DNA of 64,000 nt. Source: Acidobacteriota bacterium. GTDB taxonomy: Bacteria; Acidobacteriota; Terriglobia; UBA7540. Shown here one piece after another: positions 27,810 through 36,192 of the stretch. Under the pieces are notes generated by a model that was given only the letters and a program-made list of their open reading frames with translations, made no database searches and was not told where the DNA came from. The stretch spans positions 19,431-83,430 of the forward strand of contig JAKCCV010000017.1 of assembly GCA_021838785.1 (NCBI GenBank), read 5' to 3'. The position numbers and the translations under genes are program-made. The stretch's first letter is position 1; each line of letters opens with the position of its first letter.

Positions 27810-29699
27810 TTGAATCTGCTCTGGCTGATTCCGGCCTTTCCCATCGCCGGCTTCCTGTTTTTGGCCCTGGCGGGAACGCGTTTGTCCCGTCGCGCCGTGT
27901 CCATTGTGGGCGCGGGCTCGGTGGGCTTGTCGGCGCTCGTCTCGCTGTGGATTGCCGGGCAATTCTTTGTGTCGCCGCCCGCGGGCTACGCTTACACGCA
28001 AACCATTTGGAACTGGCTCGACGTCGGCAGCCTGCATCTTCCCATCGCCTTTTACCTGGACCCGCTGTCGCTGATTATGACGCTGGTGGTGACCTGCGTC
28101 GGATTTTTGATTCACGTCTATTCCGCCGGCTACATGAGCGAAGACGAGGACATCAGCCGCTTCTTTGCCTACATGAATCTGTTTGTGGCCTCCATGGTCA
28201 CCTTGCTTTTGGCCAGCAACCTGGTGCTGTTGCTGCTCGGCTGGGAAGGCGTGGGACTGTGCAGTTACCTGCTCATCGGCTTCTGGTATCGGGACCCCGC
28301 GAACGGCTATGCGGGGCGGAAGGCGTTCATTGTGACGCGGGTCGGCGATACCTCCATGCTGATTGGGTTATTTTTGCTCTATCGTCATCTTGGCACGCTG
28401 GACATTCAGACGTTGATGGCGCGGGCGGCGCATCAATGGCCCGTCGGCTCGCCGCTCGCCGTCGCCGCAGGGCTGCTGCTGCTCGGCGGCGCGGTGGGAA
28501 AATCCGCGCAACTGCCGCTCCAGACCTGGCTGCCGGACGCGATGGCCGGCCCCACGCCCACCAGCGCCTTGATCCATGCCGCGACGATGGTGACGGCGGG
28601 CGTTTACCTGATTGCGCGGATGCACGTGATTTACCAGCTTGCGCCCTCGGCCCAATTCACCGTTGGAGTTGTGGGCGCCGCCACGCTCACCTTGGCGGGC
28701 TTTAGCGCTTTAACCCAACCCGATATCAAGCGCGCCCTCGCTTACTCCACCGTCAGCCAAATCGGGTACATGTTTTTGGCGCTCGGCGTCGGCGCCTGGT
28801 CGGCAGCCATCTTCCACTTTATGACTCACGCCTTCTTTAAGGCACTGCTCTTTCTTGGCGCGGGCATGATTATTGAGTCGCTGCACCATGAGCAGAACAT
28901 GTTCAAGATGGGCGGGCTGCGGAAGGAATTGCCGGTGGTCTTCTGGACGTTCCTCATCGCCGGCTGTGCACTGGCGGGCGTGCCGCTGGTGACGGCAGGA
29001 TTTTACAGCAAGGGACTGATTGTCTGGCAGGCCGAGGCTTCCTCGGCCGGCCGCTGGGGTTTTTGGCTGGTGGCCGTCTTCGGTGTTTTTCTCACCTCCG
29101 CCTACACGTTCCGAATCATTTTTCTGACGTTTTTTGGAGAAGCCAAAAGCCACGTCCACAAGCGTCCCGGCCTGGCCATGACGGTTCCCTGCATTGTTTT
29201 GGCGGTGCTCTCCTTGGTGGGCGGGTTTGTGAAGACGCCGGAATTTTTGGGCAACATTCACCTGTTCACGGATTTTCTCCATCATGCGTTGCCGCCCGTG
29301 GCGGTGGCGCACGCGCGCGCCATGTCAGAGTTGGCTTCCGAGGGATGGGTGACGTTGGCTCTGATTGTCGGCTTTGCCGTGGCCTACTTTTGCTACATCG
29401 AACGGCCGGAATTCACCGCCTCCCTCACGCGGTCGGCGCTCGGCAACGCCCTGCATCGCTTTTGGAAATCCGATTGGGGGATGGACTGGCTTTATGACCG
29501 GCTGCTGGTCTGGCCCGTGATGTGGTTTGCGCGCGTGGACGCGGGCGACGCGGTGGACTCGATATACACCGGCATCGCGCGTCTGTGCGAGTGGTTTTAC
29601 CAGGGCGTGCGGCGCACGGAGACGGGGCAAATTCGCTGGTACGCAGCGGCCATTGCGTTCGGCACGCTGATTTTTGTGGCGGTGGTCTTGTTCTTATGA
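27810..29699 (+). CDS. nuoL: NADH-quinone oxidoreductase subunit L
   Basis: A 629-residue antiporter-like proton-pumping subunit at the far end of the membrane arm. Typical segments are LLGWEGVGLCSYLLIGFW, the proton-path lysine and histidine region KSAQLPLQTWLPDAMAGPTP, and the long C-terminal lateral helix. Start is TTG 27810 with AAAGGATGATGG upstream, 4 nt after nuoK. The stop overlaps nuoM (ATGA). Confidence 0.95.
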   Translation: MNLLWLIPAFPIAGFLFLALAGTRLSRRAVSIVGAGSVGLSALVSLWIAGQFFVSPPAGYAYTQTIWNWLDVGSLHLPIAFYLDPLSLIMTLVVTCVGFLIHVYSAGYMSEDEDISRFFAYMNLFVASMVTLLLASNLVLLLLGWEGVGLCSYLLIGFWYRDPANGYAGRKAFIVTRVGDTSMLIGLFLLYRHLGTLDIQTLMARAAHQWPVGSPLAVAAGLLLLGGAVGKSAQLPLQTWLPDAMAGPTPTSALIHAATMVTAGVYLIARMHVIYQLAPSAQFTVGVVGAATLTLAGFSALTQPDIKRALAYSTVSQIGYMFLALGVGAWSAAIFHFMTHAFFKALLFLGAGMIIESLHHEQNMFKMGGLRKELPVVFWTFLIAGCALAGVPLVTAGFYSKGLIVWQAEASSAGRWGFWLVAVFGVFLTSAYTFRIIFLTFFGEAKSHVHKRPGLAMTVPCIVLAVLSLVGGFVKTPEFLGNIHLFTDFLHHALPPVAVAHARAMSELASEGWVTLALIVGFAVAYFCYIERPEFTASLTRSALGNALHRFWKSDWGMDWLYDRLLVWPVMWFARVDAGDAVDSIYTGIARLCEWFYQGVRRTETGQIRWYAAAIAFGTLIFVAVVLFL

Positions 29700-31198
29700 T
29701 GCTGGTTTGGCTGATTGTGATTCTATTGGCGGCGGGCGTGGTGGCGTGGCTCGGTGGTCGCCGCAGCGCCGCTTGGGCGCGCTGGGTCTCCTTGCTCGCC
29801 GTGCTTGCGGACCTGATCTGGGCGGTGGCGTTCTGGCTGCGGCATCCCGCCCAAGCCGAAATCCTTCCGCAAGGGCATTGGCTCGCCCAATTTAACGTCG
29901 CCTGGGTGCCGCAGCTCGGCATCCGCTTTCACCTGGCGATGGATGGCTTGAGTTTGCTCATGGTCGTCCTGACGCTGTTCATCGGGGTGATGGCGGTGCT
30001 CTGCTCGTGGCGAGAAATTCAGACGGGCGTGGGCTTTTATCATTTCAACCTGATGTGGATTCTGGCGGGCATCCTGGGCGTGTTTCTGGCGGTGGATTTG
30101 TTCCTGTTCTACTTCGCCTGGGAATTGATGCTGGTGCCGATGTATTTCCTGATTGCCATCTGGGGCCACGAGCGTCGAGTGTACGCGGCCATCAAATTCT
30201 TCATCTTCACGCAGTTGAGCGGCCTGTTGATGTTGCTGGCGATTCTGGCGCTCTATTTTATTCATCACCGCGCCACGGGGGTTTATACCTTTGAGTATTC
30301 GGCACTGCTCGGCACCCCCCTCAGCCAGCGAACGGCGCTGCTGCTGATGCTCGGCTTCTTTGTCGCCTTTGCCGTCAAGTTGCCGATGTTTCCGTTCCAT
30401 CCCTGGCTGCCCGACGCGCATACCGAGGCACCGACGGCGGGCAGCTTGATTCTGGCAGGGTTGCTGCTCAAAACCGGCGCCTATGGAATGATCCGCTTTG
30501 TGATTCCGCTGTTTCCGCAAGCCGCGCACCAGTTTGCGCCCGTCGCCATGACGCTGGCCGTGGTTGGAATTCTCTATGGCGCGGTGCTGGCCTACGGGCA
30601 GCGCGACTTTAAGCGCATGGTCGCTTACACCAGTGTCAGCCATTTGGGGTTTGTGCTGCTCGGCATTTTTGCCTGGAACACCCTGGCGCTCGAGGGCGCG
30701 GTCGTCGGCATGATTGCTCACGCCCTCAGCACGGGCGCTCTGTTTATGCTGGTGGGGCAGCTTTACGAACGCACCCACACGCGCGATCTGACGCGGTTGG
30801 GCGGGTTGTGGAGCACCGCCCCGGTGCTGAGCGGCGTGGGAATGTTTTTCATGTTGGGTTCGGTCGGTTTGCCGGGCTTGGGCGACTTCGTGGGGGAATT
30901 TCTGGTGTTGCTCGGAACCTATCGCCTCCATCCGATTCTAACCGCGCTCGCAACCGTGGGCGTGCTAGCGTCCACCTTTTACGGCGTGCAGATGGTGCAA
31001 CGCGCCTTCCACGGTCCCAACGTCCACCAGTGGAAGATTGCCGACCTCAAGGGCCGCGAGCTGCTCATCATGGCGCCGATGATAGCTTTGCTGTTGTGGC
31101 TGGGGCTTTACCCCTTGCCGGTCCTCAAAACCTTCGCTCCCGCCTGGAAAGGCTTGGAGCGCACCACCCGCTCGCTGACGGCAGCGGCGAGGAGATAG
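29696..31198 (+). CDS. nuoM: NADH-quinone oxidoreductase subunit M
   Basis: A 500-residue antiporter-like subunit with about 14 helices. Diagnostic segments are FFYFAWELMLVPMYFLIAIWG-like sequence near residue 140, with the pumping glutamate, then KLPMFPFHPWLPDAHTEAPT and GDFVGEFLVLLG. Start ATG 29696 overlaps the nuoL stop; a second ATG follows at once. Length matches the family. Confidence 0.95.
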   Translation: MMLVWLIVILLAAGVVAWLGGRRSAAWARWVSLLAVLADLIWAVAFWLRHPAQAEILPQGHWLAQFNVAWVPQLGIRFHLAMDGLSLLMVVLTLFIGVMAVLCSWREIQTGVGFYHFNLMWILAGILGVFLAVDLFLFYFAWELMLVPMYFLIAIWGHERRVYAAIKFFIFTQLSGLLMLLAILALYFIHHRATGVYTFEYSALLGTPLSQRTALLLMLGFFVAFAVKLPMFPFHPWLPDAHTEAPTAGSLILAGLLLKTGAYGMIRFVIPLFPQAAHQFAPVAMTLAVVGILYGAVLAYGQRDFKRMVAYTSVSHLGFVLLGIFAWNTLALEGAVVGMIAHALSTGALFMLVGQLYERTHTRDLTRLGGLWSTAPVLSGVGMFFMLGSVGLPGLGDFVGEFLVLLGTYRLHPILTALATVGVLASTFYGVQMVQRAFHGPNVHQWKIADLKGRELLIMAPMIALLLWLGLYPLPVLKTFAPAWKGLERTTRSLTAAARR

Positions 31199-31201
31199 AC
31201 C

Positions 31202-32656
31202 GTGCATCCTGTTGACCTGATTGCGCTTCTTCCCCTGCTGATCCTCGCGGCAACCAGCATCGTGGTCATGCTGACGATTGCCCTCCATCGCAGTCATCGC
31301 TTGGCTTCCTTGCTGACGTTGATTGGCTTGATCTGCGCGTTTGCTTCGCTGTGGGTGGCGCGAACCCTGACTCCCACGGAAGCTTCTCCGTTGCTCGAAG
31401 TGGACTCCTACGCGGTTTTCTTTCTGGGCTTGGTGATTGCGGCGACGTTTGTGGTGGTGATTCTTGCTTACGATTACCTGGAAAAGCAACCGGTGAATCG
31501 GGAAGAGTTTTACGTGCTGCTGCTGGTGGCCTCGCTGGGCGCGGGCGTGCTCATTGTGAGCGCGCACTTTGTGTCGTTTTTTCTCGGGTTGGAGTTGCTG
31601 AGCGTGGCCCTCTACGCCTTGAACGCCTATGTCTTCACGCGCGCCTTGCCGGTGGAGGCGGGCATCAAGTACCTGGTGCTGGCGGCCGGTTCGGCGGCGT
31701 TCCTGCTGTTGGGCATGGCGCTTGTCTATGCGCGGGTGGGCACGATGGAATTTTCTCAGATTGGTGGCTTGGTCTCCGGCGGCGGCCACTTGCTGAAAGA
31801 CCCCTTGATGCTCGCAGGCTTGGCGCTGATCGTGACCGGCGTGGGATTTAAGCTGGCCGTGGTGCCCTTCCACATGTGGACCCCGGACGTTTACGAGGGC
31901 GCGCCCGCGCCGGTCACGGCCTATGTGGCCACGGTGTCGAAGGGCGCCATGTTCGCGCTCCTAGTGCGGTTTTTTTATGTGACCGGAGCCTCCAGCCTGG
32001 GCCCGGTGTTTCTGGTGTTTAGTGTGATTGCCATCGCCTCGATGCTGGTGGGCAATTTGCTCGCGCTTTTGCAATCGAATGTCAAGCGCATTCTGGCTTA
32101 TTCTTCGATCGCGCATCTGGGGTACTTGCTGGTGGCCTTCTTGGCGGCGGGACGATGGGCGGTTGAAGCCGTGGCGTTTTACCTGGTGGCCTACTTTATC
32201 ACCACCCTCGGAGCGTTCGGCGTGGTCACCGTGCTGTCGAACGGCGAGCGCGATGCCGACTCATTGGCGGATTATCAAGGACTGTTCTGGCGGCGCCCGG
32301 CGCTCGCCGGCATCTTTGCCTTGATGTTGTTTTCCTTGGCGGGCATTCCGCTGACCGCCGGTTTTGTGGGCAAGTTTCTTCTGGTTCGAGCCGGCGCCTC
32401 CTCGGCACTCTGGAATCTGGTCGTCATCTTGGTCGTCACCAGCGTGATTGGCTTGTTTTATTACTTGCGGGTGATTGTGGCCCTGTTTGCCTCGCCGGAA
32501 ACGGCGGCTCCAAGCCCAGCCCCGTCGCCGGCAGTTTCCGCGAGCGGCGCCTCCACGCTGGTGGTGCTGAGCGCGTTGCTGGTCTGGCTGGGCGTGGACC
32601 CGGCCTTTATGTTGCAAGTAATTGAGCGGGCCATTTCGAGCCTCAAGCTGCTTTGA
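31202..32656 (+). CDS. nuoN: NADH-quinone oxidoreductase subunit N
   Basis: A 484-residue antiporter-like subunit and last gene of the operon. It shows LELLSVALYALNAYVF with the conserved glutamate, VVPFHMWTPDVYEGAPAPVTAY, and SNVKRILAYSSIAHLGY. Start is GTG 31202, 3 nt after nuoM. It ends 112 nt before a convergent glycosidase gene; I see no clear hairpin terminator in that gap. Confidence 0.95.
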   Translation: MHPVDLIALLPLLILAATSIVVMLTIALHRSHRLASLLTLIGLICAFASLWVARTLTPTEASPLLEVDSYAVFFLGLVIAATFVVVILAYDYLEKQPVNREEFYVLLLVASLGAGVLIVSAHFVSFFLGLELLSVALYALNAYVFTRALPVEAGIKYLVLAAGSAAFLLLGMALVYARVGTMEFSQIGGLVSGGGHLLKDPLMLAGLALIVTGVGFKLAVVPFHMWTPDVYEGAPAPVTAYVATVSKGAMFALLVRFFYVTGASSLGPVFLVFSVIAIASMLVGNLLALLQSNVKRILAYSSIAHLGYLLVAFLAAGRWAVEAVAFYLVAYFITTLGAFGVVTVLSNGERDADSLADYQGLFWRRPALAGIFALMLFSLAGIPLTAGFVGKFLLVRAGASSALWNLVVILVVTSVIGLFYYLRVIVALFASPETAAPSPAPSPAVSASGASTLVVLSALLVWLGVDPAFMLQVIERAISSLKLL

Positions 32657-32768
32657 CCCTCTCCCTCCGCCGGGACGCTCGCCTGACCATCGCATTGCCA
32701 GCGGCCAACCTCGACCAATCCCGGCAGGGCCATCCTGAAAGCCGGCGCTCCGTTGACAATGCATCGCG

Positions 32769-34286
32769 CTAGCGGAGCGTCACGACGGCAACCTCAAACC
32801 CTCCCAGCACGATGGAATCGTGGGCCAAGCGCGTTGAGCCGGGCGGGTTCGAGCCGGTCTGCTGGCTCACAAATTCCTCCTGAGCGCCGCGCGCCCCGGC
32901 CAGCGCCATCACCGCCGGCCGCGCTCGCCGGTTGATGAGCAGCAGCTTGCGCCGGCCGTCGGTCGTCAGAAATCCTTGCGCATAGACCGCCGACGAGCTT
33001 CCGCCCGTACTGACGAGGCGGTCGCCGGGGGCGAAGTTATCGCGCAAAAGCTTGAGCACCCAATAGCGGGCGTTCGGCTGGCCGGTTTTCCAGTTGACCA
33101 TTGAGACGCTGGGAAATTGCGACGGATAGCCGATCAACTGCGACTCGCCCACCACCTGAATGCCCAAAGCCGCCAGGCGCGCAAACAGGTAAGCGTACAG
33201 GGCGCCACAGAGGTTCCAGTAGAAATGGGGGATAGGCCGTACCAGACGCGGCGCCGTGTCGTCCGGCAAAATACAACCGAGCTCATCAATGTCCGTTGCC
33301 GTCCCGGGCGACAGCCGTTGGCGAATGGCTTCAATGTACCGCACCGTGCTCAGGAAACCGTCCGCCTGATCGAAGAACGTATATTGCCAGGTTGAAGGTG
33401 GCTGGCGTGGCGTCGGCGTAGCGTAGAAATGATAGGAAATCATATCGACCGGCGTGCCCGGTCGGTGATTCTTCGGATTCAAAAAATATTCGAAAAATTG
33501 CGGGTCCGCCGACGGAGCCGCCAAGGCCATGCCCACGAACCTGATCTGCGGATCCACGCGATGAATGGCCCGCGTGATGGCGTCATAGACGCGCGTGTAG
33601 GTGGGCGGAGACATCCGGTGCTCGAAGTCCACTTCATTCAGCACCTCCCACCAGGCGATCTTGTAATGGTACCCTGACTCGTGCCGGAGCCCATCTTCAT
33701 CCTTGAACCCGCCCCGCGTGTACCAGCTCACCACACGGGCATAATAGTCGGCAACTTGGCGCAGCGTCGGGTCGCGAAATTGCTTCCCTTGCTCGTAATT
33801 CCACGTCACTTGATTCGGGTCGGCCGGGTAGGCCACAGGCTTGGCCGTCTTGAACATCCATTCAGGAATGGTGCTGAAATTCAAAATGACGGGATGGCCC
33901 CGCGTGGCACGAAGGAAGTCGAGCGTGATGGGATCAATCCGCGAGAAGTTCCAAAAGGTTCTGCCGTGGCTTGGCGGCTTAAGTTCCGCCACGCCAAGCT
34001 TCGGGTAGGGCAACCAGGGAACAAACCGCACGTCGTTGCACCCGAGCGCCTGAAGCGCCTGAAAAACGCGGTCGTGAATGGGGGAGCTGGGCCGCAGCAA
34101 CGGATTGACCACCACTTGCAAGGTCGGCGTGGTTCGGGAAACGCGCACCACGTGGTTCCATTGCGCGGTGATTTGCCCCGCGGTTTGGGCACGGGCGAAA
34201 GCCGCGAAGAGGATGAGAGCATATACGGCCCAAAGCATCCTTCCGTTCCGAGCCGGCCCTAAAAATCCTCGGCTCATGTTGGACAC
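32769..34286 (-). CDS. Secreted GH39-like glycoside hydrolase
   Basis: A 505-residue exported protein with a beta/alpha-barrel resembling the GH39 (beta-xylosidase/iduronidase) group. The presumed acid/base is E218 in WWEVLNEVDFEH and a likely nucleophile is E335 in ATDIDELG. A C-terminal beta-rich part ends in SIVLGGFEVAVVTLR, as in barrel enzymes with a beta-sandwich. The N-terminus has a hydrophobic signal (about 17-33, AFARAQ). GTG 34286 has GGAGGG very close; ATG 34277 or ATG 34238 may be the true start. The gene follows a carboxylesterase gene by 24 nt on the same strand, so the two may act on an acylated plant polysaccharide. The exact family is uncertain. Confidence 0.72.
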   Translation of the reverse strand: MSNMSRGFLGPARNGRMLWAVYALILFAAFARAQTAGQITAQWNHVVRVSRTTPTLQVVVNPLLRPSSPIHDRVFQALQALGCNDVRFVPWLPYPKLGVAELKPPSHGRTFWNFSRIDPITLDFLRATRGHPVILNFSTIPEWMFKTAKPVAYPADPNQVTWNYEQGKQFRDPTLRQVADYYARVVSWYTRGGFKDEDGLRHESGYHYKIAWWEVLNEVDFEHRMSPPTYTRVYDAITRAIHRVDPQIRFVGMALAAPSADPQFFEYFLNPKNHRPGTPVDMISYHFYATPTPRQPPSTWQYTFFDQADGFLSTVRYIEAIRQRLSPGTATDIDELGCILPDDTAPRLVRPIPHFYWNLCGALYAYLFARLAALGIQVVGESQLIGYPSQFPSVSMVNWKTGQPNARYWVLKLLRDNFAPGDRLVSTGGSSSAVYAQGFLTTDGRRKLLLINRRARPAVMALAGARGAQEEFVSQQTGSNPPGSTRLAHDSIVLGGFEVAVVTLR

Positions 34287-34310
34287 GACCCTCCGTGACG
34301 TCGCGCACCG

Positions 34311-35888
34311 TCAAAAGCCCAGTGGCCTTTTCAAATGTTCCATCCAGAATTGGCGCCGGGCGCGCGAAGCGAGCGGTATGGGTCCCATCCGCGCGCCAAG
34401 CTGCATGAGCGTTTCCTTGCCGGGACGGAAGGCTGGCCAAATGGGCAAGTCGCCACCGTCGGGGCTGCCCGTTTTGGCAAAATTCGTCCAATAAGCGGAG
34501 ATTTCCCGCGCCAGCCGCCAATCCACCGGCTGCCACGGACGGTTCATCAGCCGCAGATTGTCGAAGACATACGGCAACTCGGAAGAATGAAATACGTCGT
34601 ATTCCGGATGCTGCGGCCAGGGAATTTTCCGGTCGAAATAGTAAAGGTAAACGCGCGGGCTGCGTTCGATTTGCTGGGTGGCCCACCGGTAAAGCGAGAC
34701 GCGGGCGCGGTCTTGGAGCGCTTCCCGCAAGGCCGCGGCGGCCTGCTGAGCATTGGCGGCGGGATAAAGCTTCATGCACGTGGCCGCCTGTTTTCCGCAA
34801 AGCTGTTCAAGTCGCTGGCGATAAACGAGTAGCGTGACGGGCGGTCGGGGCCCGTTGCCGTAGTAGCCGATACCGATATCGTCGGCCACCATGCCGTTGA
34901 TGACGGTCGCTTGGTGGGGCGGATGCCAGTTCGGGCGAATCACCCAGCCGTCCTCAATGGGCATCCAGCGCATCCCTTCGGAGGCTTCGAGAATTGTCTC
35001 CGCCGGCACAGCGCGCAGTTGCTTGAGCGAAGGCGCGCCCAGTTTGGCCGCGAATTGCTCTCCTTGTTTTTCCGCGGCCGCCAGCGCGCCCTGCCCGCTG
35101 ATGCCGGGAAAGGGAATTACCGCCGGGCCGCTTTCAATGATGGCGCGCTCAAACAGGCCGCCCGCGAGCGGCGATTGCATCAAGAGCCAAACGCTGCCGG
35201 CTCCGGCGGACTGGCCAAAGATGGTGACTTCATGCGGATTGCCGCCGAAGGCCGCAATGTTGCGTCGCACCCAGCGAAGCGCCGCAATCTGGTCAAGCAG
35301 GGCGTAATTGCCGGAGGAGTGGTGCCGTGACGCTTGCGTCAGCGCCGGATACGCCAAAAAGCCGAATGCCCCCAGCCGGTAATTGAAGCTCACCACCACC
35401 ACGCCTTGCCGGGCCAACGCGACCCCATCATAAAGCGTCACGCTCGCCGCTCCGGTCGTGAAGCCGCCGCCGTAAATCCATACCATCACCGGCCGCGGCG
35501 GGGAAACTGGCCGGGCCGTGGTCCACACATTCAGGTAAAGGCAATTTTCGCTGGAGGGACGCTGGGAGTTAAAGACGCGCGTCCACGGACCCACCCGCGG
35601 CGGCGCCGTCGGTTGCATACAAGGAGGGCCAAAATGGCCGGCCTTGAGCACGCCCCGCCACGCCGCTGCCGGCTGCGGCGGTCGCCAACGCAGCTTGCCC
35701 ACCGGCGGAGCGGCAAACGGTATGCCCTTAAATACCTCGAGACCATGCCCGAGCGCCACGCCAGAGACAACACCCGTCGCCGTCCGCACGGCGCGCCCCG
35801 GAACCGACGCGCCTGCGGCCGCTGTACTCAAAACCACGAGCCCGAATATCGAGAGTCCGCACTTCATTCGCCATCCAAAACAGCTCAT
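34311..35888 (-). CDS. Secreted type-B carboxylesterase
   Basis: A 525-residue alpha/beta-hydrolase of the para-nitrobenzyl esterase/cholinesterase family. It has a signal peptide (about 1-27), the motif GIPFAAPPVGKLRW, oxyanion residues in VWIYGGGF, SENCLYLNVW, and the nucleophile elbow FGQSAGAGS with Ser227. The acid and histidine of the triad are less certain; a histidine lies in the DVFHSSELPYVFD segment near the C-terminus, as is usual. An internal ATG at 35867 is a possible start. Operon pairing with the GH39-like gene suggests use on ester-decorated sugars, which is inference. Confidence 0.88.
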   Translation of the reverse strand: MSCFGWRMKCGLSIFGLVVLSTAAAGASVPGRAVRTATGVVSGVALGHGLEVFKGIPFAAPPVGKLRWRPPQPAAAWRGVLKAGHFGPPCMQPTAPPRVGPWTRVFNSQRPSSENCLYLNVWTTARPVSPPRPVMVWIYGGGFTTGAASVTLYDGVALARQGVVVVSFNYRLGAFGFLAYPALTQASRHHSSGNYALLDQIAALRWVRRNIAAFGGNPHEVTIFGQSAGAGSVWLLMQSPLAGGLFERAIIESGPAVIPFPGISGQGALAAAEKQGEQFAAKLGAPSLKQLRAVPAETILEASEGMRWMPIEDGWVIRPNWHPPHQATVINGMVADDIGIGYYGNGPRPPVTLLVYRQRLEQLCGKQAATCMKLYPAANAQQAAAALREALQDRARVSLYRWATQQIERSPRVYLYYFDRKIPWPQHPEYDVFHSSELPYVFDNLRLMNRPWQPVDWRLAREISAYWTNFAKTGSPDGGDLPIWPAFRPGKETLMQLGARMGPIPLASRARRQFWMEHLKRPLGF

Positions 35889-36192
35889 TTCAATGCCTCC
35901 ATGGGCCTGCGAAGCTTGTCAAGCTCGTCGTCCGTGATTCGCCAAATCTCGTCGGCAGCACGCTTTGGGTTCCTTCCACTTCGCCCGGGCGCGGTGCGTC
36001 ACCGGGCTTTCGTTCGCCCGGGGCGGGGCAAATGGCACGTAGGGACTCCGCCAGCCGCTCGGGGGAATTCATCTGATAGCACACGCAGCCTGGAACCGCA
36101 ACCACAAAAACCTCGCGCGCTGACGGCCTCGAGAGCATAGAGTGCGATAGGGCGATGCCAGCTTGGTGCGGCCAAACTGCCTCGGCCGTGAA
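35889..36192. other. Intergenic region with a possible decayed small gene
   Basis: This 304-nt space between the RND pump gene and the esterase gene has no intact gene I can support. On the minus strand, a frame ending just before the esterase start reads AADEIWRITDDELDKLRRP, which looks protein-like, but it is closed upstream by a TGA near 36000 and has no start codon. Another minus frame (35890-36138) continues upstream of it. The two together could be a frameshifted small gene. Confidence 0.25.
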
